Assembly: GCA_036345935.2 (NCBI GenBank)
Contig: JADWOT020001703.1
Location: 1-64,000, forward strand
Direction: 5' to 3'
Source of the DNA: Taenia hydatigena
Lineage: Eukaryota; Platyhelminthes; Cestoda; Cyclophyllidea; Taeniidae
DNA length: 64,000 nt
Shown: in pieces, positions 40,012 through 47,969 of the stretch
How positions within the stretch are numbered: position 1 is the stretch's first letter
How the letters are laid out: the number at the start of each line of letters is the position of its first letter
Notes under the pieces: model-generated
Database searches by the model: none
What the model was told of the DNA's origin: nothing
Seen by the model: only the letters and a program-made list of their open reading frames with translations
Made by a program: the position numbers and the translations under genes

Positions 40012-40592
40012 ATGGACAGGACCAACATAAAGCGCTTCTCATTCACGCTAAATAACTACAGCGAAAACGATATCGAAAGAATAAAAGCCTACGCAACTGA
40101 ATGGGCCCAATACGCTATAATTGCAAAGGAAAAGGCCCCAACAACCGGAACTCCCCACTTGCAGGGTTATATGTAAGATTTTCGTTGCTATTTTGCTTAA
40201 TATCGCTTCTGACTCTCTGAACTAATATCATGTGTTGTTTTAGGCATTTGTCTCGTCCAAAAAAATTCAGAGTTCTGCAAGAAAAGTTAAATATCAAAAG
40301 AATTCATATCAAAATGGCTAAAGGAAATGATTTTGATAACGAAAAATATTGTTCAAAAGAAGATTCGAATGCTTGGACGTTTGGTGTTCCTATAAAACAA
40401 GGTCAAAGGAATGATACTAAAAGGGCAGCTGAATGTATAAGAAATGGTGAAAGTATGTCAAACATTGCCCAGAATTTTGATGATGTATATATCAGGTATT
40501 GGCGAGGTCTGCATGAGTACCAGAAAAAGGTTGCGCCGCCTCGTGATCGAAGCTTTAAGACAGATGTGAGGTACATGCAACGCCGGCAATAA
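40012..40592 (+). pseudogene. rep: Cyclovirus-like Rep, HUH endonuclease part with intron (RepA)
   Basis: ATG 40012 is followed by the three rolling-circle motifs in order: motif I FTLNNYS (about residue 10), motif II TPHLQGYM and motif III YCSKED. An intron interrupts the codon after GYM: exon 1 40012-40172, intron 40173-40243 (GTAAGA…TTTTAG, 71 nt), exon 2 40244-40592. After motif III comes the usual linker (DDVYIRYWRGLHEYQKKVAPP). The reading frame stops at 40592, exactly where the SF3 helicase Walker A motif should start, so the protein would have about 169 residues against roughly 280-300 in intact cyclovirus Reps. It would nick the origin stem-loop but has no helicase. The intron and motifs are well preserved, making this the best kept Rep piece of the cluster. 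Confidence 0.85.
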
Positions 40593-41367
40593 GAAGAGTC
40601 TACTTATTAATACGTTTGCTATAGAACCCATTGTTTTGGGTTGGAGAAATAATGCTGCAATTTGCAATAATTTGTGGCCAACCTACAATAATTTTCCCTA
40701 CCTTCTTCTGGATAGTATGAATATACGCTTATCGAAATTTGTACCTCTAATGCGAACAACTCACATGGGAGCCGCCACTAATGATACCGTCAGCTTTGAA
40801 AGTTCGCCGTATTGCATGATTGCCAATATTGGAAAAGGACAGGTTACTGAAATCGAAACAAGTGCTCGATCTTTCAAGGACCTAACGGAAGAAATGATTA
40901 AATATGGAAGTACATACAGTGCTTTTGATCGTTTTCATGAAATTAACGACGTGCAGCTCCTTGGAATGCAGGGAGAATACAACTACTATAGAAAAATTAG
41001 TAGCCCTCCTATGCGCTACTACTTCCGAAATTATCTCACAGAAAGAAGAGCGGATGAAATTAAATGGAAAAGAATGCCAATGGATAGTCACAAGAGTTCT
41101 TTCATGGGAGAATATATGCCTGGCTGGCAACCACCAACAAGCGATCAGCCGTGGCTGGTATTGGGAATGCCAGAAGTAGGAGCACTTGCAGAAAGTACAA
41201 ATAAAGTCAACATTTATGGATCAATAATGATGGATACCGAACTCAAAGTACATTTCTTTACGGATTTGCCATTCTCCGTACGTGGAATAGAAGAAATTAT
41301 TGTTTTAGAAGACCTTGTTTATAATCCAAACCATACATTGACTACTCTAACAACTTTGCGTAAATAA
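40570..41367 (+). pseudogene. Parvovirus-like capsid protein VP (VP-A), C-terminal part
   Basis: An open frame of about 265 codons runs from the RepA end to TAA 41365-41367 with no clear ATG near its beginning; AATAAA overlaps the stop (41363-41368). Segments PPMRYYF, MGEYMPGWQPPTSDQPWLVLGMP and IYGSIMMDTELKV align in order with those of the second copy (49.55-50.11 kb), showing a shared family. The alternating hydrophobic strands near the end suit a jelly-roll capsid, and the neighbouring NS1-type helicases and terminal repeats suggest a parvoviral VP, but I recognise the family by context more than by sequence. The first 20 codons read instead like a damaged NS1 Walker A (see findings). Confidence 0.5.
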
Positions 41368-41509
41368 AAATATTCCTCCTAGATTTCTTCTTAAAAAAAG
41401 ATTGGGTCTGGGAAGAAAAAAGCCTCACCCAGAAAAAAAAGGTTCACGCTTTATCACTTCTTTTAACCCTTTCCTTTCTTCGCTTCTTTTCTTCACGATA
41501 GTGAAGGAA

Positions 41510-41520
41510 GGGGGGGGGGG
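41510..41520 (+). repeat. Poly-G tract
   Basis: Eleven consecutive G bases just left of RepC, separating it from the VP-A poly(A) signal. Such tracts often mark junctions or sequence errors. Confidence 0.7.
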
Positions 41521-41577
41521 AGGCGGCCAGCATGGGAATTTGGAGTTCCGGTACGACAGGGAGAAAGAACTGATCTC

Positions 41578-42074
41578 AAAAGGGTATGTGAATGCATCAA
41601 AGAAGGCAAAAGTACGGATGATATTTGCATTCTATATCCTGAAACTTACGTTAGATATTGGAGAGGTCTCCATGAGCTTAAAAAAAGATTAATCCGCCTG
41701 TTGAAAGAGATTTCAAATCGGAAGTGTACTATTATTACGGCCCTCCAGGAATTGGAAAATCAAGGAGAGCGTATGAAGAAGCAAAATCAACAGGAGAACA
41801 GATATATTACAAACCTCGAGGCCAATGGTGGGATGGCTATACTCAGCAACCCAACGTTATTCTCGACGATTTTTATGGATGGCTTCCCTATGACGACTTA
41901 CTCAAAATATTGGACCGATATCCTTATCGAGTCCCTATCAAGGGAAGCTATGAAATATTCAACTCAAGAAAAATCTGGATAACATCAAACGAACCTATTG
42001 AAAATTTGTATAACCACCCCCACTTCAACCCCCAAGCAATAATTAGATGTACTGTTATTGAATATATGGAATAA
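41578..42074 (+). pseudogene. rep: Cyclovirus-like Rep, SF3 helicase part (RepC)
   Basis: The HUH part is absent; the sequence begins in the linker (YPETYVRYWRGLHELKKR). A single-base frameshift near 41690 shifts into the frame that holds Walker A GPPGIGKSRRA, Walker B VILDDFYGW, a DRYPYRVPIKG segment and motif C WITSNEP, ending at TAA 42072. This is a complete SF3 helicase core of the circovirus type (ATP-driven unwinding during rolling-circle replication). The C-terminal tail after motif C is slightly shortened. It is the best preserved helicase domain in the cluster. Confidence 0.85.
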
Positions 42075-42179
42075 ATGTTTATACAGAATAAGACTTAAAA
42101 TGTACATATACACGGGCTATAATTAAAAAGTGACAATTAACAGAGTCAGTAGGGAACACATGCATAACTCCGACGTGGT

Positions 42180-42443
42180 ATGAATTACGATGACCTGTAT
42201 ATCAGATATTGGAGAGGTATGCACGAGTACCAGAAGAAGGTTGCGCCACCTCTTGAGAGAGAGTTTAAAACAGAGGTATTTTACTATTACGGCCCTCCGG
42301 GTGTTGGAAAGTCGAGAAGGGCTAGCGAAGAAGCTAAGGCTACCGGCGAGCCAATATATTACAAACCCAAGGGAAAATGGTGGGATGGCTACGAACAACA
42401 GCCAAACATTATTATCGACGATTTCTACGGCTCTTTGTTTTAG
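42180..42443 (+). pseudogene. rep: Cyclovirus-like Rep fragment (RepD)
   Basis: Starts in the same linker as RepA and RepC (YDDLYIRYWRGMHEYQKKVAPP), continues through Walker A GPPGVGKSRRA and Walker B IIIDDFYG, then leaves the family abruptly after FYG and stops at TAG. It lacks the HUH part and motif C. Sequence immediately downstream is capsid N-terminal on the same strand, so this is a recombination or integration junction. Confidence 0.8.
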
Positions 42444-42500
42444 TGGGGTGGGTATGAGTCATCCATGTGGTAGTCATTTGGCGTCTTTGTTCGTGTGGTT

Positions 42501-42770
42501 ATGGTTGTCCCCCGTATGCGTAGGAATAGATTTAGGCATCGTAAGTTGTATAGGCGGAGATATCGTCAAATTCGTCTTCGTAGATATTATATTTGTAGGC
42601 CAACGAATGGTGGAGCTATTTGTCGAATGCGTTTTTATCATACGAACAATTTTCAACCGGCTGCGAAGAAGACGCGTTATTATTTGAAATTATCTTTGGG
42701 CGATATTCCTGAACCATCTCATTTTTATTCTACATATACCTATTATCGGCAATACTTATGGATGGTTCGC
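42501..42770 (+). pseudogene. cap: Cyclovirus-like capsid, Arg-rich N-terminal part
   Basis: ATG 42501 opens a strongly basic N-terminus (RRNRFRHRKLYRRRYRQIR), the DNA-binding and nuclear-targeting arm typical of Circoviridae capsids, followed by a beta-strand segment (TRYYLKLSLGDIPEP) and the aromatic YYR end of the first strands. The protein is cut off after about 85 residues by a TA dinucleotide run (42772-42796). It is on the same strand as the neighbouring Rep pieces, unlike the divergent or ambisense order of free circoviruses, so the piece has been rearranged. Confidence 0.75.
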
Positions 42771-42771
42771 G

Positions 42772-42796
42772 TATATATATATATATATATATATAT
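42772..42796 (+). repeat. (TA)n microsatellite
   Basis: About 12 TA units at the junction between the capsid N-terminal piece and the next Rep piece. Confidence 0.9.
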
Positions 42797-42846
42797 GGGG
42801 AAAGAAATAGCACCAACCACAGCAACCCCTCACTTGCAGGGTTACA
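42797..42846 (+). pseudogene. Rep motif II fragment ending at a splice donor
   Basis: A short piece equivalent to RepA residues up to TPHLQGYM, ending at the same codon position in a GTAAGT donor. Only about 17 codons remain. The duplicated GTTACATGTAAG word next to it may be a local slippage. Confidence 0.65.
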
Positions 42847-42880
42847 TGTAAGTTACATGTAAGTTAATTAAACCTGTAGG

Positions 42881-43525
42881 GTCAAACAATACTACCGCAG
42901 ATTCGCCTTCACATTATTCCAATTCCCAGAGAACTACGAAGAAAAATTCAGACAATACACTCAAGATATCATTTACGCGGTCGTGGGCGAAGAAACATGC
43001 CCAACAGCTGGACGAAAACATTTACAAGGATTCATACACCTTCAGAATTCTTGGAGGACCAATCGAATTAAAAGAAGTTTTGGCGACACGATTCATATCG
43101 AAAATGCATATGGAAGTGACGAACAAAATAGAGACTACTGCCGAAAAGAAGGAAAATTCTTCGAAATCGGCAACATACCAATGCCCAAACGACCTAGATG
43201 CTCTCAATGCAACTACACCGCTGACGACGACGCCCAGGAAATAATGAACGGAACTCCACTTATGGAAGTCCAAACTAAATTTCCAGGAGCCTTCCTTAAA
43301 TGGGGCTACAACATGATTAAATTAAATTAGACCACGCTCCATTATACTACAAAGCAAGAGGTCCATGGTGGAATCTCTACGATAATGACGAAAACGTCAT
43401 CATTGACGATTTCGATGGGTGGATACCTTATGACGAAATGCCTGTGCTTTTGTATTAAACACGACATCTGAGGAGACGCATGACCAAAATAGAACACATG
43501 CAACGAATAATTTCCATTTAAAGGC
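42881..43525 (+). pseudogene. rep: Cyclovirus-like Rep of a second lineage (RepB)
   Basis: Open from 42881 to 43330 with motif I FAFTLFQF, motif II KHLQGFIHLQ and motif III YCRKEG, then a CX2C-like element and the linker MNGTPLMEVQTKFPGAFLKWG. It has no intron at motif II, unlike RepA and RepE. After a stop at 43330 the next frame resumes with YYKARGPWWNLYDN and VIIDDF (Walker B), but the Walker A segment is deleted; remnants of the C-terminus (RRRMTKIEHM) follow. The same linker and C-terminus occur in RepF, so RepB and RepF belong to one lineage distinct from A, C, D and E. No ATG is apparent before 42983. Confidence 0.8.
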
Positions 43526-43579
43526 TCGTTAACACAGATTGACGAAACATGTGCAGCTCCCCTTTGCTTTTTGTAAGAT

Positions 43580-43700
43580 TTATAATAAAAAAAATGGCGT
43601 CATATAATAACACCAGACTTTTACAACGATTCCAAAGTTAATAACGGGGGTACATAAATCAACAGCAGCTATTCCAAGATGGAAGTATAAACTATCCATA
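43580..43700 (-). pseudogene. cap: Cyclovirus-like capsid C-terminal part, central copy
   Basis: Minus-strand frame carrying AMDSLYFHLGIAAVD and VWCYYMTPFFLL, clearly related to the capsid C-terminus in the inverted-repeat arms. It ends at 43580 and faces RepB, the tail-to-tail arrangement of Rep and Cap in Circoviridae. Only the last 40 or so residues survive; RepE sequence replaces the rest. Confidence 0.7.
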
Positions 43701-43728
43701 GCAGAGCTACAGGGAAAACGAGCTCCAT

Positions 43729-44245
43729 AGGAAGGAAAACTGCCCCAAGAACAAATACTCCACATCTCCTAGGATACATGTAAACCTTTTATTAAAGATT
43801 TGTGCGCACTATCGCTTCCCAACTCTTTGAACTAAATCATGTTGCATTTTAGGAATCTCAGAAAGTCAAAATAATTTGAACCTATAAAACGCTCACTGAA
43901 TAATCCAAGAATCCACATTGAAATCACTAAAGGAGACGATTTCCAAAATGAAACATATTGCTCAAAACAGGACGAAAATGCCTGGAAAATGGGAGAACCA
44001 ACAAAACGGGGCCAACGGAACGGCCTCAAAATATTAGCCCAAGCAATCCGTGAAGGCCAAACCCTTGAACAGATATGTGAAAACTACGATGACCTATATA
44101 TCAAATACTGGCGCGGAATTCACGAAATCAAAAAAGCGGTTCACTCGCCACAAGAACGAAACTTCAAAACCGAGGTATACTACTAATGGGGTCCACCAGG
44201 AGTTGGAAAATCAAGAAGAGCACGAAAAGAAGGAAGAGAATACCT
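43729..44245 (+). pseudogene. rep: Cyclovirus-like Rep with intron (RepE)
   Basis: Exon 1 remnant holds TPHLLGYM and ends at 43779 in the same codon as RepA; the intron is 43780-43852 (GTAAAC…TTTTAG, 73 nt) and is recognisably related to the RepA intron near its 3' end. Exon 2 has an early TAA, then motif III YCSKQDENAW, the linker DDLYIKYWRGIHEIKK and TEVYY, where TAC has become TAA (44184-44186), followed by Walker A GPPGVGKSRRAR. The sequence then changes abruptly to NS1-type helicase near 44245. Motif I is missing. Confidence 0.8.
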
Positions 44246-44700
44246 TAGAAAGTCGATGTCAATGGTTAAAAAAGATGCTCCTTTACAACAACATATCCGT
44301 CAGCAGATTTCTACAAGACGTCATAGACATTCTAGATTGTAGGGGAGATAAAGTTAACACGCTTTGCCTGTATGGTATGACCAACACAGGCCAATCTCTC
44401 TTAGCTGGTCTCATTACATCTCCTCTTCAGGTAAATTTTTATGTGTTTTAATCAACATTTCAGGTTGCTACAATAACTCGACGTGGTGATCAAAGTGCTT
44501 TTCAGTTTGATAACTTATTGCATAAAACTGTGGCACTTATGGAGGAGCCACGTATAACTATGACAACAAAAGACGACTTCAAACTCCTTCTCGGAGGTAC
44601 GGATATGGAGATTGATGTCAAATACGGCGCTAAAAAATGGCTGGACCGCATTCCAATTATAGTAACTACTAATTAAGATTTAGGAGTTCAAAGCCAACCT
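44246..44700 (+). pseudogene. Parvovirus NS1-like SF3 helicase (NS1-A)
   Basis: Exon 1 carries NISVSRFLQDVIDIL and a Walker A-like GMTNTGQSLLAG, where the key Lys is replaced by Gln. A 33-nt intron follows (44431-44463, GTAAAT…TTTCAG). Exon 2 begins with ATITRRGDQSAFQFDN and has ALMEEPRITMTTKDDFKLLL (Walker B/B' region) and IVTTN (motif C), immediately followed by TAA 44674. The order and spacing match SF3 helicases of parvovirus NS1, which unwind DNA during rolling-hairpin replication. The nuclease domain is not attached here; cyclovirus RepE lies directly upstream instead. Confidence 0.75.
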
Positions 44701-44728
44701 AAAAATTTAATTTTTTATAGTTATTTAC

Positions 44729-44889
44729 CGATTAAATATCTGATCTTTCTCTGCCTCGGCCAAGTCGTCCAGTCGGAGGGTGTTCTCCAGACTACCGTCC
44801 GAACTAGTGGCGAACAAGTCTCTAGACTAGGATCCACTTTCAGCAGCTGCTGGTCCATTGCGCGAAGTGCCTGGAGGAGAATACGCCAT
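44729..44889 (-). pseudogene. First-exon module Y' (parvovirus-like)
   Basis: Minus-strand ATG at 44889 opens a 161-nt exon of the same length as module Y at 39620, with related sequence (ESGS, DLF, then a LDDLAE segment) and the same donor context (AATCG|GTAAAT). One TAG interrupts it. A TATA box lies 28-36 nt upstream of the ATG and a terminal-repeat-like block about 200 bp further out, so it mirrors module Y at the opposite end of the 39.2-45.3 kb unit. Confidence 0.55.
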
Positions 44890-44916
44890 GTATGAGTATG
44901 TGACTGCGCAACACCA

Positions 44917-44925
44917 TATTTATAC
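44917..44925 (-). promoter_or_regulatory. TATA box of module Y'
   Basis: GTATAAATA on the minus strand, 28-36 nt upstream of the Y' ATG (44889). Module Y'' has the same word at the same distance. An ATTG…CAATAG inverted repeat lies about 20 nt further upstream. Confidence 0.6.
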
Positions 44926-44984
44926 TTTTAACTCCTGTATACTATTGAACAAATAAAAACCAATAGTTAAAGTCAAAAGTTCAT

Positions 44985-45087
44985 TATGATGGCATAATGA
45001 CGTTATTTAATTAATTGCTCTTTGTTCTTTGTTTAAGTCTTAGTGTTCTGTCTGGCTTTCAAGGTAATCGCAATGCTAATACCTATT
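44985..45087. repeat. Inner part of a terminal repeat, central right
   Basis: Contains CATTATGATGGCATAATG, a 7-bp hairpin (about 44983-45001) that recurs inverted in the left unit end (CATTATGATGGTATAATG, near 39509-39526). The following CTGTCTGGCTTTCAAGG matches CTGTCTGCTTTTCAAGG near 50727, linking this end to the complete right-hand terminus. Confidence 0.55.
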
Positions 45088-45348
45088 TAAGGCTTGTTCA
45101 ATGTCATTCGGGACATTAATCATGCACTGCGAGTCAGGAATACCTGCATAGTCCTACCCAAAACTTTACTACATCCTCATCTTCTTCCAGCCTAGAGCTC
45201 GTCTGCCTACTCCTTATCCGGTCTGCTTACGCGTGCATGCGTGTGGCGGCGGTGGGGGCGCCGACCAATGGGACGGAGCGTGGGGCGGGAGGGCTCCCAT
45301 GTGCGATTTCAATAAAACTTATAACGCAACATTCAAAATAGCAGGCGA
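45088..45348. repeat. Terminal-repeat-like GC-rich block, central right
   Basis: GC-rich block related to one arm of the 50832-51136 hairpin, with nested short palindromes (GGGAGGGCTCCC near 45287-45298). It separates module Y' (leftward) from the right-hand unit (rightward), as a shared terminus between two joined viral genomes would. Confidence 0.5.
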
Positions 45349-45450
45349 AAAAACTTGTACAACTTCTCCACCATCTCATGGAAACGGCCAAACATGGAGC
45401 ATTTCGATATTAAAGACACTGTATTTTAAAAAGATCTCCTGACCAAAGCA
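45300..45450 (+). pseudogene. Fragment related to gene X C-terminus
   Basis: Contains YNATFKIAGEKTCTT and, after a one-base shift, TISWKRPNMEHFDIKD, matching TATF, MAEEKNCTT and LQWKRPDMNYFDVKD of gene X (47.12-47.22 kb). So gene X exists in two diverged versions inside the arm, and this one is only a piece. Confidence 0.5.
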
Positions 45451-45689
45451 CACTTAACAATGCTTTAATATATTTATGCCCCTTATTCCGCCTTTCACTT
45501 CTCGGGGGTTTGCTGCATGTCTTAGTTTCTTGGGGCTCACGGTACTCGCGAAAACCCATAAATCATTTTGCGCGCATGATTAATGGGTGCGCGCGTGCGC
45601 ACCCGGCTACGCGCGCGATGGCCGCACGTAATCACGTTCGCGTAGTTCTTCGAACTGGGTGCACTACCAAGACCTAACAACGACAGACT

Positions 45690-46238
45690 AAGGAGAACAG
45701 CATATACAGTAGACGATGTCGCTATGGGCATCATGGGCGGCACACCAATGATGGAGGTGCAAACGAAATAACCAGGTGCTTTCCTTAAATTGGGCACAGA
45801 CATGTAACAATGGATGCCATGTAGAACAAACCCAAAAGTAGAGATTTTAAAACAGAAGTTTACTACTACTGGGGTGAACCCGGAGTGCAAAAATTCAGAA
45901 GGACCAAAGAAGAGGCCCAAGCAACCGGAGAAAGCATCTACTATAAAGCTAGAGGACTGTGGTCAGACCTCTACGACAATGAAGGAAACGCCATTATAGA
46001 CGATTTTTACGGTTGGATCCCGCATGACGAAATGTTAAAAATCTGCAACCCTTATCGATATCAATTACCGGCAAAAGGCAGTTACAAAATATTCAACTCC
46101 AAACGCACCTATATAATGGCAAATAAACCGCTAGAAGAACAATACAAATTCACGGATTTCGACCCAGAAGTTCTCCGCCACAGAATGACGCGCATCGAAC
46201 ACATGCACGAACGAGTTTTAGATTTAATGCGCTGTTGA
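45690..46238 (+). pseudogene. rep: Cyclovirus-like Rep, SF3 helicase part (RepF)
   Basis: Begins in the linker (DDVAMGIMGGTPMMEVQTK, then TAA), with a frame change near 45840 into the helicase frame. Walker A is damaged (GEPGVQKFRR instead of GPPGVGKSRR). YYKARGLWSDLYDN, Walker B AIIDDFYGWIP, the PYRYQLPAKGSYKIF segment and a degenerate motif C (YIMANKP) follow, then a full C-terminus (RHRMTRIEHMHERVLDL) and TGA. It is the same lineage as RepB and keeps the longest C-terminal region of any Rep here. The HUH part is absent. A near-copy of residues from this segment occurs alone at 57614-57787. Confidence 0.8.
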
Positions 46239-46437
46239 CGAGGAATAACTCCCGTTAAACGGGTCCGATATGTTGCTTTCTCTTGCATAATAAACGTATA
46301 TAATTCCTGTTCTGGCATTTCGCTGTGAGTACTAGATTGCACAATGGATTTAAATGGTATTCAGAGCTTCCCTCCACATCTATTGGATGTTAGAAACGTA
46401 ATATTTACATCATATGATTTATGTGTATCATCTGACT

Positions 46438-46463
46438 CTCATTGGTTATTACTAACCAATGAG
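46438..46463 (+). promoter_or_regulatory. Perfect stem-loop with ATTGG/CCAAT arms
   Basis: An 11-bp perfect stem CTCATTGGTTA / TAACCAATGAG encloses TTAC. It contains GGTTATTAC, one base off the NANTATTAC origin nonamer, so it could be a second CRESS origin. But related ATTGG…CCAAT inverted repeats also occur upstream of modules Y' and Y'' (near 44945-44965 and 50611-50631), so it may be a paired CCAAT-box promoter element of gene X instead. Confidence 0.6.
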
Positions 46464-46566
46464 GATAGCCACAACTTCCAATTGGCAAAATAGAAACAGC
46501 TTGCTCGTATTTCACTCATGGGAACAAAGCACGTCCATTTTACACTAGCTACAGATCTGCGCTTCA

Positions 46567-47294
46567 TATGGAGAGCGATTTGCAGAGCATTGTTGATATT
46601 GATACAACCCTGCCTGTGGAATCGTCAACCGACGGCGAAACCGGTTCGAAAATGCAAACACCGCCTACCCAGAAGAAAGCAGCAGGAAACAGCACCAGTG
46701 CAAACTTATATGCAAACGGTTGAATGGGTGCGATTCTAGAACGCGCTTACAAAAGAATGCGTCTCTTATTTCGACCGTGTGCATTTCTACCCGAAATTAA
46801 TCTTCGTTATGTAAAATTAACCTCCAATTACTGACGAAATTCTCCTACGGAACCAACAACAACTAGAGCATTATCGTGGAATTTCAAAAATCTCCTAACC
46901 CGTGAACAGAAGGAAATGGTTGCCAATATTGCATACGAATGTATTGGTAAACCGCATTCTATAGCTATGAAAACGTGCAATAACGATTTGGGCATGTGCG
47001 AATTGAAATGGTTCTATAGTTCTCCGAGTGAAATCCCACAACCTTTGGAAAATTGGAGTCTCATGGGACCCTTGGACATTTCGCTTCCCGTATTTGAAGG
47101 ATGTGCAACCAATATTGCAGATACCTGTACGGCTACTTTCTAGATGGCAGAGGAAAAGAACTGCACCACCTTCTCCACCTTGCAATGGAAGCGACCCGAC
47201 ATGAACTATTTTGATGTTAAAGACAGGCGCATTAAACATTTGCGATTCCATGCAGCTTTTTTTTATTTTCATTACAATAAAATTGGTGCCATAT
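46567..47294 (+). pseudogene. Gene X (unassigned viral protein)
   Basis: ATG 46568 opens an acidic, Ser/Thr-rich N-terminus (TTLPVESSTDGETGSK) similar in composition to modules Y and Y''. After frame changes, a long frame from about 46885 to 47294, interrupted only by TAG 47141, carries LTREQKEMVANIAYECIG, CELKWFYSSPSEIPQPLEN and TLQWKRPDMNYFDVKD. I find no HUH, SF3 or capsid signature and cannot assign it. A diverged C-terminal copy is present at 45.30-45.45 kb. It converges on the capsid piece on the minus strand (ending 47272), so it occupies the place Rep would have in a circovirus map. Confidence 0.45.
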
Positions 47295-47756
47295 AATAAT
47301 ACCAAACTGTTGCAGCAACATCATAGTTGATGGAGGGGGTAATGGAATCCAGGGCAGCTATTCCTAAATGAAGGTACAATGTATACATAGAAGAAGAACA
47401 TGGAAATCTAACTCTACGTATAGCATCATTCCAATTGAATGCATTTTAAGTATGATCTCCATCGATTCCCATAAAAGGTTTCCTAATTGCGTTAAATGGA
47501 ACACCGCGCAAATGAAAGGGCCTTAACTGCGAGTTGACCTTTACGCCGGACATTTTCAAAACCGATTAATACTAGTATTGTCATAACTAACAGAAAATTA
47601 AATTTCGCGGCCACCAACATTCCAGGAGTAACATTATCTACATCATCAGACGAATTGTACTTAGCCTTAATCCGACATGTAGCGAGGATCACACGGCAAT
47701 AACAATAACATCCTCTCAAATTCAAATAACGCGGCTTATCGTTCGATCTCCACCAA
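47272..47756 (-). pseudogene. cap: Cyclovirus-like capsid C-terminal part, right copy
   Basis: Mirror of 36752-37236 in the left arm, with the same frameshift and stop. It overlaps the last bases of gene X tail to tail. Confidence 0.6.
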
Positions 47757-47969
47757 ACATAGGAATGTGGTTCCATAAGGCTAGGCTGCGTCGACCACGT
47801 TATCACATCCATAAATGTCATTGAACGCAAAGTGTCTGATACATAGGCGTATATCTCCTATGATAACGCGACCTATATGCTCGCCTGCGAAACCTTCGGT
47901 GCCTCATTCATCTTCCACGTTTTGCAAGGCGGCTATCACGACAAGCTTAACTAAGCTTATACAGGAGGC

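Noticed and set aside
42495..42851. A fused Cap-Rep protein, since one frame runs from the capsid N-terminus through the TA repeat into Rep motif II
   Set aside because: The TA run sits exactly at the join and both partners are truncated there, so the continuity is accidental.
45233..45442. Open frame MHACGGGGGADQW... beginning in the GC-rich block
   Set aside because: The Gly-rich start is a reading of the terminal-repeat-like sequence. Only the part after about 45300 resembles a protein (gene X C-terminus), and it needs a frame change.
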